Shown: positions 25,894 through 36,107, counted from the first letter of the stretch. The stretch: DNA of 64,000 nucleotides from JAAYCO01 sp964632015 (GCA_964632015.1 CAZWAT010000001.1:1-64000); one strand, 5' to 3'. Notes: a model not told the origin generated them from the letters alone. Numbers and translations: made by a program.

Positions 25894-28260
25894 ATGCCTC
25901 TGAATGTGGCGGCTATATGCGTTCATTTCTATCAGCCTTGGTGGCTTATTGGGTCGCTTGCCGCGCTGGTTCCGATTGTGCTGGCAATTCACGACAGGCA
26001 CGCCACGCCCGCACCCAATGCCTGGAGCGTACTAATGCGGAGTGCGGCGATTGTGCTCCTTTGCGCTGCTCTGTCGGGTCCTTCCGTTGCTGGTTCTTCG
26101 TCGTCAAGGATGGACTGGCTGGTGCTCAACGACGTATCGGACTCCACGCGAAGCAGCACGTCGCAACTGTCGCTGGATGACAACCTTTGTACTGTTGTGG
26201 ACTTCGCCGGGAGTCTTGGCTCAGAGGCGGACAGAACGGCTACCTTCATCGCCCCCGCCCTTACGTTTGCCCAGATCAAAGCCCCCGACATCGCGGGTGT
26301 TGTCATTCGCACGGATGGGCATTTCCAAGATATGGATTGGAAACCTTCGGCAAAGTCGCTGGGGTCAGCCGGCGCAAAAGTGTTTATCCTGCCCATCGCC
26401 TCGGCCCAGCCCGACGCCGCGATTACCGGATTCTCAGCGCATCGGGATGTCAGCGACAATGTTCAACTCGGCGTCACAATAGCGTCCAACTTTCATATGG
26501 AGCGTGTGTTGCGTGTATATCGGCAGCATGCGTTGCTTGTCGAAAGACAAGTTTTGCTTGAGGCTAACCAGGCGATAACAATTCTGGTGCTCGACACCGC
26601 AGGCGCGCCAAACTCGGTGCAATATGAGGCCTCACTGACCCCCGGCGATGCTTATGCCGAGAATGACCGGGCCGAGGCACTGGTGGGTCCGGCGATTGCT
26701 CGAACCGCCATCGTGTGCGATGACGCTAACGCGCTGGCGCTGACGCCCGGGGCAAAGTCGATATCGATGACACAGGCGCCTCATCATGCGGTGGATTACC
26801 ATCACTATTCGGCTGTGCTGCTTCACGACCCCAACGGCGAGGCACTGACGAACTCTCAGCGAACCGCGCTTGCTGAGTACGTGCGATCTGGAGGCGGGCT
26901 TGTAATGCTTGGCGCAAGCGCCGGCGAGCGATCGGACGACGATCCCCTTCTTGGCGTCAGTGCCCTTGAAAGCGATCGTTTCCGCCGAAAGCCTTTGAGA
27001 GTAATCGTGGTTCTTGACGCCTCGGGTTCCATGACCGGCACGCTGGTCGACGATGCTGGTCAGATGAGATCCAAGTTTGACCAGGCTTCGGAGGCGTTGC
27101 TCGCAGTCAGACCTCACATCACAGATGCCGACTCCTTGGCGGTCGTGACTTTCAACGATACCGCCAAGACGGTCTATGACAGCTCTTCGGGCCGGGTCGA
27201 TTGGCAGGGGCTCAGGCAATCTCTCACAAACGTCGGCTGCGCCGGCCCCACGTACGCCGATGAGGGCCTGAAACACCTGCTCAAGATGGATGATCCCCAC
27301 GGGCTCGATACATTGGTGATATTGGTGACCGACCTGGCGGTCAGGCCGATGGATGCATCGGCGCTGGCGAACAGGCTCAACAACGCCAACATCGCGCTGG
27401 CAATCGTAACGGTTGACGATGATGAAGAATCCATCCCAGAGCCTTCGGTAATGGCACTGGCGGAGATGATGGACTCAGCACTTGTGAGGGCACAGGGCTA
27501 TACAGGACTGGCTGACATTTTCGCCCGCTTCATCAAACGCCACCGGGGCTCGTCCATGATCAGGGGAAAATTCGTATCGAATTCTGCTCTATTCGGGGTC
27601 AACCTGTCCGGTGCACCGTTTGAAACATGGTGGCCGAGCGTGCCGGCGAGCGAAGCACAGGTGCTTGCCCGAATCGAGCCCGGTCCCATTGTCGCGACTA
27701 AACAGGCCGGCGCCGGAAGATCAATATCCATCGCCACAGGAGATCTCAACTTCAGCACGAATCTACAAAGCCTGCTGCGCTCGGCTCTGAGATACGTCAC
27801 ACTTCATGAAGGCAAATACCGCGTGGAGATCGACTCCCGGAATGACCGCTCGCCTGTATTGCGCATATTAAGCAAAGACTCCATGCTGCCAGACAACCTG
27901 CATTTTCACATCCACACAGCGGAGGGGATCATCCAGGCTCACCAGACGGGGCCGGGGCGATATCTGGCGGCGCTGCCCAGTACCCAGGCACTTTCTGGAG
28001 TGACTGTCGTGCTTGATGACATGGTAATCTGGCGAGGGTTTTATGGTGGACTCGCCCCGCGGGAATATCTTCGAACAGGCCCGAACGACGAGGCGTTGCG
28101 CGAACTGGCCAACCTGACCGGGGCGACAATAATCACCGAGGCGCAGCTTCCATTGGCAACAACGGCTGCAAGGGAACAATACGCGGATATTTCGAATGCG
28201 CTTCTGCTCGGGGCGCTTGCGATTATGCTGGTTAATTGGATGCTGTTTCGCCCGGTGTAA
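25894..28260 (+). CDS. VWA-domain membrane protein (BatA-like)
   Basis: 788 residues. Two N-terminal hydrophobic helices (PWWLIGSLAALVPIVLA; SVLMRSAAIVLLCAAL) give the BatA-like anchor. A GATase1-like region covers about 270-340. A von Willebrand A domain (about 365-545) has a complete MIDAS: DASGS, the conserved Thr in GPTYADEGL, and the Asp in LVTDLAV. A beta-rich region follows, then a C-terminal transmembrane helix (LLLGALAIMLVNWMLF). Proteins of this plan work with MoxR ATPases in envelope complexes; the window's moxR is 20 kb away. The start at 25894 fits a leaderless message; no Shine-Dalgarno is present. Confidence 0.82.
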   Translation: MPLNVAAICVHFYQPWWLIGSLAALVPIVLAIHDRHATPAPNAWSVLMRSAAIVLLCAALSGPSVAGSSSSRMDWLVLNDVSDSTRSSTSQLSLDDNLCTVVDFAGSLGSEADRTATFIAPALTFAQIKAPDIAGVVIRTDGHFQDMDWKPSAKSLGSAGAKVFILPIASAQPDAAITGFSAHRDVSDNVQLGVTIASNFHMERVLRVYRQHALLVERQVLLEANQAITILVLDTAGAPNSVQYEASLTPGDAYAENDRAEALVGPAIARTAIVCDDANALALTPGAKSISMTQAPHHAVDYHHYSAVLLHDPNGEALTNSQRTALAEYVRSGGGLVMLGASAGERSDDDPLLGVSALESDRFRRKPLRVIVVLDASGSMTGTLVDDAGQMRSKFDQASEALLAVRPHITDADSLAVVTFNDTAKTVYDSSSGRVDWQGLRQSLTNVGCAGPTYADEGLKHLLKMDDPHGLDTLVILVTDLAVRPMDASALANRLNNANIALAIVTVDDDEESIPEPSVMALAEMMDSALVRAQGYTGLADIFARFIKRHRGSSMIRGKFVSNSALFGVNLSGAPFETWWPSVPASEAQVLARIEPGPIVATKQAGAGRSISIATGDLNFSTNLQSLLRSALRYVTLHEGKYRVEIDSRNDRSPVLRILSKDSMLPDNLHFHIHTAEGIIQAHQTGPGRYLAALPSTQALSGVTVVLDDMVIWRGFYGGLAPREYLRTGPNDEALRELANLTGATIITEAQLPLATTAAREQYADISNALLLGALAIMLVNWMLFRPV

Positions 28261-28277
28261 CTCGCAATTCTCCATAG

Positions 28278-28308
28278 ATAAGGTGAACACCTTATTTTGT
28301 GTTTTTTT
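28278..28308 (+). terminator. Rho-independent terminator of the VWA gene
   Basis: ATAAGGT-GAAC-ACCTTAT (28278-28295) is followed by a T-rich tract with seven consecutive T. It lies 18 bp after the stop. Confidence 0.8.
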
Positions 28309-28398
28309 CGCAAATTCCCTATCGTTTACCCCGTCGTTCTTAAGCCCTCCCCCCGGTGCGCCGATAGTGCTTATGGGCGGTCACATTAGGAGAAACTC

Positions 28399-29418
28399 TT
28401 GACGGGGCGGAGACAGATTCTCGTAGTCGATGATGATCACGTTATCTGCGACGTACTGTGTGCGACGCTGCGAAACGCGGGGATGAAGTGCCACGGTACC
28501 ACAGACGGTCACGAGGCCCTTGCGCTTCTTTCGAAGGCGACATACGACGTAATGATATGCGACATAATCATGCCCGGCGTCGGGGGCCTGGAATTGCTCG
28601 AAAGGTCACAGACGTTGGCGCCTGATTGCAAGGTCATAATGATCACCGGATGCAAGGATACCCAGCATCTGGCCAACTCTCTTCACCTTAACGCGTTTGA
28701 CTATGTGCAAAAGCCTTTCGACATGCATTACATGCTGGAAGTGGTCGAAAAGGCCTATGCACACTCTGCACAGTCCCTCCAACTTCGTGCTGCAGAGGCG
28801 CTGGAGCTGCAAAGCAGGCAAAGGCAAATCTTCCTGGACAGCGTGCAGGCACTGGTGAACATCGTCGAAGCCAAAGACAGCTACACAAGGCGGCACAGCG
28901 ATCATGTAACATATTACAGCCTGTGCATCAGTCGCCTGCTTGGCATGCCAATAGAGATGCTTTCGTCCATAAAGACCGCTGCCCTGCTTCACGATATCGG
29001 AAAGATCGGCGTGCCCGATCGCATACTCACCAAGCCGGGGGCGCTGACCAAGGATGAATTCGACCAGATCCGCCGGCACCCGCTTTTAGGGGCGGAGATC
29101 CTGCGGAATATCTCGGCGTTCCAGACCGAGGCCAGCTATGTTCAGTCGCATCATGAAAAATGGAACGGCCGAGGTTATCCCCACGGTATCAGCGGAAAGC
29201 AGATTCCACTACCCGCACGCATAATCAACGTCGCCGATTCAATAGACGCAATGCTGATGGAACGCAGCTACAAGCCGGCATTCCCGCTGGAAAAAGTGAT
29301 AGAAGAAATTTCCCGCGGCGCGGGCGAACAGTTCGACCCTTCAATTGCCGAGGCGACAATCGCCTGGTGCACCTCAAACTACGATGAAGTAATGAGGCCT
29401 TTGCTGGAAGCTGCCTAG
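28399..29418 (+). CDS. Response regulator with HD-GYP phosphodiesterase domain
   Basis: 339 residues. REC domain at 1-125: VVDDDH acidic pocket, phospho-acceptor Asp in YDVMICDIIMPG, conserved Lys in YVQKPFD. A short linker helix is followed by HD-GYP at about 160-330 with HDIGKIGVPD, RRHPLLGAEIL and HHEKWNGRGYPHGI. It should hydrolyse cyclic di-GMP (or cGAMP) under phosphorylation control. The start is TTG at 28399, with AGGAG 6 nt upstream. No histidine kinase gene is adjacent. The preceding terminator isolates it from the VWA gene. Confidence 0.93.
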   Translation: MTGRRQILVVDDDHVICDVLCATLRNAGMKCHGTTDGHEALALLSKATYDVMICDIIMPGVGGLELLERSQTLAPDCKVIMITGCKDTQHLANSLHLNAFDYVQKPFDMHYMLEVVEKAYAHSAQSLQLRAAEALELQSRQRQIFLDSVQALVNIVEAKDSYTRRHSDHVTYYSLCISRLLGMPIEMLSSIKTAALLHDIGKIGVPDRILTKPGALTKDEFDQIRRHPLLGAEILRNISAFQTEASYVQSHHEKWNGRGYPHGISGKQIPLPARIINVADSIDAMLMERSYKPAFPLEKVIEEISRGAGEQFDPSIAEATIAWCTSNYDEVMRPLLEAA

Positions 29419-29467
29419 TTTTCCAATTTCCTGGTTCTCACATCGAGTTTCCTGTCGTATTATGTTA

Positions 29468-29485
29468 TGACTGACCAGTCAGTCA
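29468..29485 (+). promoter_or_regulatory. TetR-type operator
   Basis: A perfect inverted repeat TGACTGAC-CA-GTCAGTCA, 19 bp before the tetR-like ATG. Its symmetry and its place next to the regulator gene indicate autoregulation of the efflux operon. A TATTAT (29458-29463) immediately upstream may be the -10 box. Confidence 0.75.
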
Positions 29486-29503
29486 GAGAAAGAATGAGCA
29501 AAC

Positions 29504-30145
29504 ATGGCCGATAATCATCAGAAGAAAGACAGAAAGACGGCAATTCTCGCCGCTGCCGAAAAGGTTTTTGAGGAACACGGTTACTCCTCGACAACCATCG
29601 AAGCAATCGCGCTGGAGGCGAGCACCGCTAAAGGTAGTGTATACAATTACTTCAAGAGCAAGGAGGAACTCTTCGGGCAAGTGGTTTCAAAGGTTATCGC
29701 GGTCAACGAGGCGGACGTCAACAAGGTAATGTCCACCAGCAAAATCGCTTCTGAAAAGCTATTGTCTGCAATTGACATGTGGTTTGACCGCCTCGCCTAT
29801 TACAGCAGAATAGGCAGGTTGATGCTTGAAGCCCGGGCCGCATCCGCCGCCAATGACGAACATGGCTCTTTAATTGCCGCCCAGTTCAAGGGGATTTATG
29901 AGCTGATGTGCAGAATCGTCAGCACGGTCATAGCCGAAGGTATCCAGTCGGGGGAGTTTTCAAGCACAATAGACGCCAGACAGGCTGCCATGCTCACAGT
30001 CGCCCTTCTGGACGGAATGCAGATAGAGTGCATTCTGAACGTGGGAGTTACACCTGACAGAAATCTGCTGGAAGTGCTCAAGAGCGGAATTGTTTCGTCG
30101 CTGCGGGCTGGCATTATCAAGCAGGAACCGCACAAAGAAGGGTGA
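29504..30145 (+). CDS. TetR/AcrR-family transcriptional regulator
   Basis: 213 residues. The TetR N-terminal helix-turn-helix is clear (ILAAAEKVFEEHGYSSTTIEAIALEASTAKGSVYNYFKSKEELF, about 14-58). The C-terminal ligand-binding domain is helical and less conserved. It precedes the membrane-fusion protein and RND transporter genes without a gap, and a near-perfect palindrome lies just upstream, so it most likely represses this efflux operon until a substrate binds. Confidence 0.93.
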   Translation: MADNHQKKDRKTAILAAAEKVFEEHGYSSTTIEAIALEASTAKGSVYNYFKSKEELFGQVVSKVIAVNEADVNKVMSTSKIASEKLLSAIDMWFDRLAYYSRIGRLMLEARAASAANDEHGSLIAAQFKGIYELMCRIVSTVIAEGIQSGEFSSTIDARQAAMLTVALLDGMQIECILNVGVTPDRNLLEVLKSGIVSSLRAGIIKQEPHKEG

Positions 30146-30147
30146 GG

Positions 30148-31347
30148 ATGATAGTGCGTCAAGGGAAGACAAAATACGTGTCACCCAGCAGAAAGCTGAA
30201 GAAACTGCCGCGATGGCTTGTACCTGGACTGGTGATCACCGGTGGCGTACTGACGGTGATTCTTCTGGCGGTTCTTCTTGGGAAGCCTACGGGCATCGAC
30301 GCGCCCTCGGGCAGGCCCCTCGTCAACGTGCACGTCGAGCAAGTCGTCCCCGTGCCCGTGGTGGAGGACGTCTTTCAGATCAACGGAGTGGTCGAGCCTC
30401 TGCGAACGGTCAGCATTGCCGCCGAGGTTGCGGGGCAGGTTGAAGGGCGAGGTCCTGCCGATCGACCCTTGGAGAAAGGCGATCATGTCGAGGTCGGAGA
30501 CATCATCCTGCGAATCAACACCGAGCTGCTTCAGGCGGACTACAACCGTTACGATGCCCAGAGACAGTTTGACGAGGCAGACCTCGAACGCGTGATAGAG
30601 CTGAATAGAGTTCGAGCAGCCACCGACAGGGAGGTCGAGGAGGCACGAACAAGGTTGCAGATTTCACAGGCTGCCTACGAGTCCGCGCGTGCCCAGTTGA
30701 GGCGATCCACCATCACTTCACCCATCCCAGGATACGTGAACTCGCTGCCGGTTGAGGCGGGCGAGTATGTCACATCCGGCACGGTCGTCGCTGACATTGT
30801 GCAGGACGATCCCGTCAAGGTTATCGTTCATGTACCCGAGCGCAATATCAGTTATCTGAAGATCGGCGACACGCATCGCATTGTCGACAAGCTTGGTGGA
30901 TCGATTTTCGCCAGTAATAACAATATTGACGAGTCGCATACGTGGGAAGGCACGATTACCTTCATCAGCGCTACCGCCGATACGGCAACCCACACAACAC
31001 GTATCGAGCTTACGGTACCCAACCCGCGTCAAAGCCCGCAAAGGCTCAGGGCCGGACAGATCGTACTGGCCAGACTTTTGCGGCAGGTTCATACCGATGC
31101 CATCATGGTTCCCTTGCGCGTGCTTATTCCCCAGCCGATGAACGGGCAGCAGCGATACGTCGTCTTTGTCGAAGAAGATGGAATCGCCCAACAACGAGTA
31201 GTAACCCCCGGCCAGATTCGCGATGACATGGTGATGATCGTAGGTGGCGACCTTGAGCCTGGCGAGATGCTCATCACCGAAGGTCACCGCTACATCGGCC
31301 CAGGCCAGCCTGTAAGAATCGTTCCGGCAAGCGAGGCGAACTGGTGA
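30148..31347 (+). CDS. RND efflux periplasmic adaptor (HlyD/AcrA family)
   Basis: 399 residues. One N-terminal transmembrane helix (LVPGLVITGGVLTVILLAVLLG, about 25-46), then biotinyl-lipoyl halves (VSIAAEVAGQVEGRG ... and GYVNSLPVEAGEYVTSGTVVADI) flanking a helical hairpin (YDAQRQFDEADLERVIELNRVRA), then beta-barrel and membrane-proximal domains. It links the RND pump to an outer-membrane channel; no TolC-like gene follows. The start is ATG 30148 (GAAGG 6 nt upstream) or GTG 30142, which overlaps the tetR stop. Confidence 0.92.
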   Translation: MIVRQGKTKYVSPSRKLKKLPRWLVPGLVITGGVLTVILLAVLLGKPTGIDAPSGRPLVNVHVEQVVPVPVVEDVFQINGVVEPLRTVSIAAEVAGQVEGRGPADRPLEKGDHVEVGDIILRINTELLQADYNRYDAQRQFDEADLERVIELNRVRAATDREVEEARTRLQISQAAYESARAQLRRSTITSPIPGYVNSLPVEAGEYVTSGTVVADIVQDDPVKVIVHVPERNISYLKIGDTHRIVDKLGGSIFASNNNIDESHTWEGTITFISATADTATHTTRIELTVPNPRQSPQRLRAGQIVLARLLRQVHTDAIMVPLRVLIPQPMNGQQRYVVFVEEDGIAQQRVVTPGQIRDDMVMIVGGDLEPGEMLITEGHRYIGPGQPVRIVPASEANW

Positions 31348-34300
31348 TCATTACTAATGCGGCAATCAATAATCGAATCACCGTAGCCGTGCTCGTGGTG
31401 CTTATCGCCATCCTCGGTGTGATGAGCTACCTTAGCCTTCCTCGCGAGGCGGCCCCGGACGTGCCCATCCCGTATGTCTTCATCACCACCATTTACGAAG
31501 GCGTTTCCCCCGAGGATGTCGAGACCGCGGTGACGATGAAGATCGAGAAAAACCTCACGGGCATCAGCGGCATCAAGGAAATTCGATCCGCAAGCTCAGA
31601 GGGCGTCTCGACAATTCTTGTCGAGTTCATGCCGGACGTACGAATCGAGGACGCCCTTCAATATGTGCGTGACAAGGTCGAGCAGTCCCGCGGCGACCTG
31701 CCCACCGAAGAGCAACTAAGGGAACCCGTCGTACGAGAAATCAACGTGGCAGAGTTTCCCATCCTCACGTTCAACATCTCCGGACCCGTCTCACCAGTTG
31801 TTCTCAAATCTATAGCGGACGAGCTTGAAGACCGTATCGAAGAGATTCCCGGCGTGTTGAACGTCGATGTCCTTGGCGCGCTTGAGAGGGAGATCCGCCT
31901 TGAGGTAGACCAAGACCGCATCGCCGCCTACGGGTTGACAATTCCTGAGCTGATCACTCTCGTCCCCTCCGAGAACGTCAACATATCGGCAGGTGGCCTG
32001 CGAACGCCCAACGTCAGGTTCAATGTACGTGTGCCCGCGGAGGTGGTTGACCCGACGGAGGTTTACGACTGGCCTCTCGTCGAGCGCGATGGAAAGATGA
32101 TTTACCTGGCGGACATCGCCGACGTGCGCGATACTTTTAAAGACCGCGAGCAGTATTCCCGGCTCGATGGGCAGGAGTCCATCACACTCAGCATCCAGAA
32201 GCGGGTCGGAGCGGACGTCATACCCATTGCCGACACCATCAAGGCAATGCTAGCCGAAGCGAAGAATGTCGTCCCCAGGGATGTCACCTTCAGCATCACC
32301 ATGGACCACAGCGACGATATCCGCATGATGGTGGCCGACCTCGAAAACAACCTATTCGCCGCCTTCGTGCTGGTTATAGTTGTGTTGATTATTTCGATGG
32401 GGTGGCGTGCGGCGGTGGTCGTCGCCACGGCGGTGCCCCTGAGCATGCTAATGAGCCTCGCGATCATATCGGCTTTAGGCCATACGCTCAACATGATCGT
32501 GCTTTTCAGCCTCGTGCTTGCAGTGGGCATGCTGGTCGATAACGCAATTGTCATCGTCGAGAACATTTTCAGACACAGGGAGCTGGGATACGACAGGATC
32601 GAGGCCGCCAAGAAGGGCGCTGCCGAGGTCGCCTGGCCGGTCATAACCTCGACGCTTACGACAGTTTCGGCGTTCATACCACTGCTGTTCTGGTCGGGGA
32701 TCATGGGCGACTTCATGAAGTATCTGCCCATCACCGTTATAGTCGTGCTTTCAAGCTCGCTGTTTGTCGCCCTTGTGGTAAGCCCGGTCGTTGCGACACT
32801 GCTGTCATCGAAGGTCAAGTCGCATGAACGTGAAACCCGCATCCGCAGATGGTACCGCTGGTTGCTCAATTCAATGCTCGAACATCGAGCGACGACGCTG
32901 ATTGTCTGCATACTGCTTCTAGTGGGTCTGGGGGTCGTATTCGTACGGGTTGGCCCGGGGTTCGAGTTCTTTCCTACCATGGACCCCAGGAACTCACTGA
33001 TCAACATCCGAAGCCCCCAGGGAACCAGCGTCGAGCGATCTGACGAGCTTGCCCGCCAGGTCGAAGAGCAAATCGAGAAGCTCCGCGGCCCTGAAGACAA
33101 TCCGCACATTGACTATGTGGTTACCAACGTCGGCGGGGCGAGCGGAGGAGACCCATTCGGCGGCGGGGGTACAGGCCCGCACATGACCAATATCACCCTT
33201 ACTTTTCCGGATTACGAATACCGGCCTCGCCCTTCCGCGGACATCATCGCCGAACTTCGAGGCATGCTCACCGACATCACTGGCGCGGAAGTCAAGGTAG
33301 AGCGGCAAAGAGAAGGCCCGCCAACAGGTGCCGCGGTAACCGTGCGCATCGTCGGCGAAGATTTAACCACCCTCGAAAAGCTGGGCGAAGAGGCGATGGA
33401 AGCAATTGTCGATGTACCCGGCCTGGTCAATCTGCGCAGCGACCTTGAAGCGACCAGGCCCGAACTTGCATTCATCGTCGACAGGCAACGCGCAAGCAGG
33501 ATGGGACTCAGCACCGCGACAGTGGGCAACTTCCTGCAGACCGCCATCTTCGGATCAAAGGTGGGAACGTTCAGGCAGTTCAACGACGAGTACGATATAA
33601 CCATCCGCCTGCCCGAATCGCAAAGGCAGGACATCAATGATCTATTCCGACTGCATGTGCCCAATGTCACCGGCGAGGCGGTGCCCCTGAGCGAACTGGG
33701 CACATTTGAATACCGCGGAGGACTGGGAACCATACACCGCATCAATCAGCAGCGGGTTGTTACCCTCACCGGCGATGCCGAGGGAAGACTAGCGCCGGAA
33801 GTACTCGAGGACGTAATGAGCCGACTCGATGAGTTGAATCTACCAGACAACTATGAGATCCAGTACGCCGGCGAAAGAGAACAACAGGACGAAGCAAGCC
33901 GATTCCTCCTCGGCGCGTTCGCCATGGCCTGCCTGTTGATTGTGCTCATCCTGGTCGCCCAGTTCAACACACTTACCGCCCCGCTGATCATCATGACAAC
34001 CGTAGTGCTTTCACTGATAGGCGTGCTGCTGGGGCTGCTGATAACACACCTGCCGTTCGTTATCATCATGACAGGAATCGGAATCATCAGCCTTGCCGGC
34101 GTCGTTGTGAATAACGCTATTGTTCTGCTCGCATATACCCGCCAGCTTGAGAAACAGGGAATGGATGTAATATCAGCCACACTGTGCGCGGGTGAAACAA
34201 GGCTCAGACCCGTTCTGCTCACGGCGATAACAACCACCATCGCACTCATTCCAACCGCAATTGGAATGGGTTTCGACATTCATACCTTCCGCTGGGTCTG

Positions 34301-34469
34301 GAGAAGCGACTCAAGCCAGTGGTGGCGATCAATGGCGGTGGCAATTATCTTCGGCCTGACTTTCGCCACCTTCCTCACACTTATCATTGTGCCTACCCTC
34401 AATGTTTCGCTGCACAAACTCAGGACAAAACTGGGACTGGTGAAGTCAACCACCTCAGAACATTCCTGA
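31344..34469 (+). CDS. RND-family efflux transporter (AcrB-like, HAE group)
   Basis: 1041 residues, full length, twelve transmembrane helices with two large periplasmic loops. The N-terminus VLIAILGVMSYLSLPREAAPDVPIP is typical. In TM4 the proton-relay pair reads VDN (D399, N400) where AcrB has two Asp; this VDN form occurs in many RND pumps. Gly-rich loop near 600 (GGASGGDPFGGGG). The GTG start overlaps the adaptor gene stop by 4 bp. Likely exports hydrophobic drugs, detergents or an endogenous metabolite. The last member of the tetR operon here. Confidence 0.95.
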   Translation: MIITNAAINNRITVAVLVVLIAILGVMSYLSLPREAAPDVPIPYVFITTIYEGVSPEDVETAVTMKIEKNLTGISGIKEIRSASSEGVSTILVEFMPDVRIEDALQYVRDKVEQSRGDLPTEEQLREPVVREINVAEFPILTFNISGPVSPVVLKSIADELEDRIEEIPGVLNVDVLGALEREIRLEVDQDRIAAYGLTIPELITLVPSENVNISAGGLRTPNVRFNVRVPAEVVDPTEVYDWPLVERDGKMIYLADIADVRDTFKDREQYSRLDGQESITLSIQKRVGADVIPIADTIKAMLAEAKNVVPRDVTFSITMDHSDDIRMMVADLENNLFAAFVLVIVVLIISMGWRAAVVVATAVPLSMLMSLAIISALGHTLNMIVLFSLVLAVGMLVDNAIVIVENIFRHRELGYDRIEAAKKGAAEVAWPVITSTLTTVSAFIPLLFWSGIMGDFMKYLPITVIVVLSSSLFVALVVSPVVATLLSSKVKSHERETRIRRWYRWLLNSMLEHRATTLIVCILLLVGLGVVFVRVGPGFEFFPTMDPRNSLINIRSPQGTSVERSDELARQVEEQIEKLRGPEDNPHIDYVVTNVGGASGGDPFGGGGTGPHMTNITLTFPDYEYRPRPSADIIAELRGMLTDITGAEVKVERQREGPPTGAAVTVRIVGEDLTTLEKLGEEAMEAIVDVPGLVNLRSDLEATRPELAFIVDRQRASRMGLSTATVGNFLQTAIFGSKVGTFRQFNDEYDITIRLPESQRQDINDLFRLHVPNVTGEAVPLSELGTFEYRGGLGTIHRINQQRVVTLTGDAEGRLAPEVLEDVMSRLDELNLPDNYEIQYAGEREQQDEASRFLLGAFAMACLLIVLILVAQFNTLTAPLIIMTTVVLSLIGVLLGLLITHLPFVIIMTGIGIISLAGVVVNNAIVLLAYTRQLEKQGMDVISATLCAGETRLRPVLLTAITTTIALIPTAIGMGFDIHTFRWVWRSDSSQWWRSMAVAIIFGLTFATFLTLIIVPTLNVSLHKLRTKLGLVKSTTSEHS

Positions 34470-34735
34470 TAATCATAACCTCTTAATCAACCCACTTAAC
34501 TACGGGCAAGGAGGTAATTCACCCCCTGCCCATTGTCCATGGTTCTGACATAATTGTCCTTTACCGGGTCCACTATTACGATTTTGTAACGTTTCTTCAT
34601 CAGGCCCCCGGCACACCGACAATGTAACTCGCTTTACGCTAAGCATTTCCAATTTTTCTTCTTTGTGGCACGCACTGTGCTTTTTATCGCGTGCAGCCGG
34701 GGCGTGCCTGGCGGGACTGGAAAGGAAAAAGAATC
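34470..34735. other. Leader region between the RND gene and amt
   Basis: Holds an imperfect GC-rich hairpin shortly after the RND stop (34502-34530, no T-tract), the sigma-54 promoter, and about 45 nt of amt leader. I could not recognise an NtrC-type upstream site; the half-repeat TGTAAC occurs twice (near 34585 and 34624). Confidence 0.4.
34666..34681 (+). promoter_or_regulatory. Sigma-54 promoter of amt-glnK
   Basis: TGGCACG-CACT-GTGCT: the -24 GG and -12 GC are separated by the required 10 bp, and 11 of the 12 conserved positions match the TGGCACG-N4-TTGCW consensus. The predicted start is near 34692. Nitrogen control through sigma-54 is the usual regulation of amt-glnK. Confidence 0.82.
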
Positions 34736-36082
34736 GTGAAGCGAGATTGTCGTATGTACGGATTGGCAGTTGTCGGAGTTGTGGTTGGTCTTCTGGCCCG
34801 ACCGGTAATGGCCGGGGAGGCGGAACCATCCGAGGTCGTGGTATCCGTGGACACCCTCTGGGTGCTGCTTGGCGCCTTTCTTGTGTTTTTTATGCAGGCA
34901 GGGTTTGGAATGGTGGAGGCGGGATTTATCAGGGCCAAGAATGCCTGCAACATCCTCACCAAAAACTTCATGGACTACTGCACCGCCAGCATCGTGTTCT
35001 TTCTGGTGGGATATGCGTTCATGTTCGGACCTGGAAACGGATTCATCGGCATGGGCGGATTTGCAATGTCAAACGCGCATAACCCCAGCGGCGTACCGAT
35101 CTGGGCGTTCTGGCTGTTTCAGGCTGCCTTCTGCGGAGCCGCCGCCACTATCGTAGCTGGCGCGATGGCCGAGCGAATGAAGTTCGGTGCTTACCTGGCG
35201 TACACAGCCGTCATCAGCGCGGTGGTCTACCCGATCATCGGACACTGGGTGTGGGGAGGGGGTTGGCTTGCGGAGATGGGATTCGTCGACTTCGCCGGAT
35301 CGACCGTGGTTCACGCCACAGGCGGGTGGTCGGCGTTCATTGGTGCGGTGCTTCTGGGAAGCAGAGTTGGCAAGTTCAACGGAGACGGAATGGCCAAGGC
35401 AATTGCCGGTCACAGCATTCCGCTGGCGAGCCTGGGGGTGTTCATCCTGTGGTTCGGATGGTTCGGATTCAACTGTGCATCGAGCCTTTCGGTCGGTGAT
35501 GGTGAGCTTATCGCTCTTGTCGCCGCCAACACGAATCTGGCGGCCGCGGCCGGGGCCATTTCGGCAATGCTTACCGTGTGGATGCTGTTCGGAAAGCCCG
35601 ACCTGTCAATGACCATGAACGGCGCGTTGGCGGGCCTGGTCGCCATCACCGCCCCATGCGCGTTCGTCGATCCATGGGCTGCGATCGTGATAGGCGCGAT
35701 CGGTGGGGTCATTGTGGTTTTTGGCGTGCGACTTCTCGACAAAATCGGCGTGGACGATCCTGTCGGAGCGATTCCGGTGCACGGGATGAATGGGATCTGG
35801 GGAACCATCGCCATAGGACTTTTCGCCAGCAGAGATCTGCTCCTCGACGATATGGTCTCGCATGGATTGCTTCTTGGTGGCGGCATGGGTCAGCTTCTCG
35901 TTCAGTCGATTGGTGCGGTATCCGGCGCGGGTTTCAGCGTGCTGGCAATGGGACTGGTGTTTCTCACCATCAAAAAGACCATCGGCCTGCGGGTCAGCAA
36001 GGAAGATGAACTGCGGGGGCTGGACATCGGTGAACATGGGCTGGAAGCATACGCGGGTTTCCAGGTCTTCAGCAATATTTGA
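34736..36082 (+). CDS. amt: Ammonium transporter
   Basis: 448 residues. N-terminal signal peptide (cleavage near PVMAGEA), then eleven transmembrane helices. Signature elements: VFFMQAGFGMVEAGFIRAKNACNIL, DFAGSTVVHATGG with the first pore His and the supporting Asp, FGWFGFN, and VHGMNGIWGTIAIG with the second pore His. It conducts ammonium inward. The GTG at 34736 (MKRDCRMYG) is preferred because AAGGA lies upstream and a basic N-region results. glnK follows 25 bp later. Confidence 0.96.
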   Translation: MKRDCRMYGLAVVGVVVGLLARPVMAGEAEPSEVVVSVDTLWVLLGAFLVFFMQAGFGMVEAGFIRAKNACNILTKNFMDYCTASIVFFLVGYAFMFGPGNGFIGMGGFAMSNAHNPSGVPIWAFWLFQAAFCGAAATIVAGAMAERMKFGAYLAYTAVISAVVYPIIGHWVWGGGWLAEMGFVDFAGSTVVHATGGWSAFIGAVLLGSRVGKFNGDGMAKAIAGHSIPLASLGVFILWFGWFGFNCASSLSVGDGELIALVAANTNLAAAAGAISAMLTVWMLFGKPDLSMTMNGALAGLVAITAPCAFVDPWAAIVIGAIGGVIVVFGVRLLDKIGVDDPVGAIPVHGMNGIWGTIAIGLFASRDLLLDDMVSHGLLLGGGMGQLLVQSIGAVSGAGFSVLAMGLVFLTIKKTIGLRVSKEDELRGLDIGEHGLEAYAGFQVFSNI

Positions 36083-36107
36083 TTATCCTCATGTGGAGAA
36101 TTGACAA

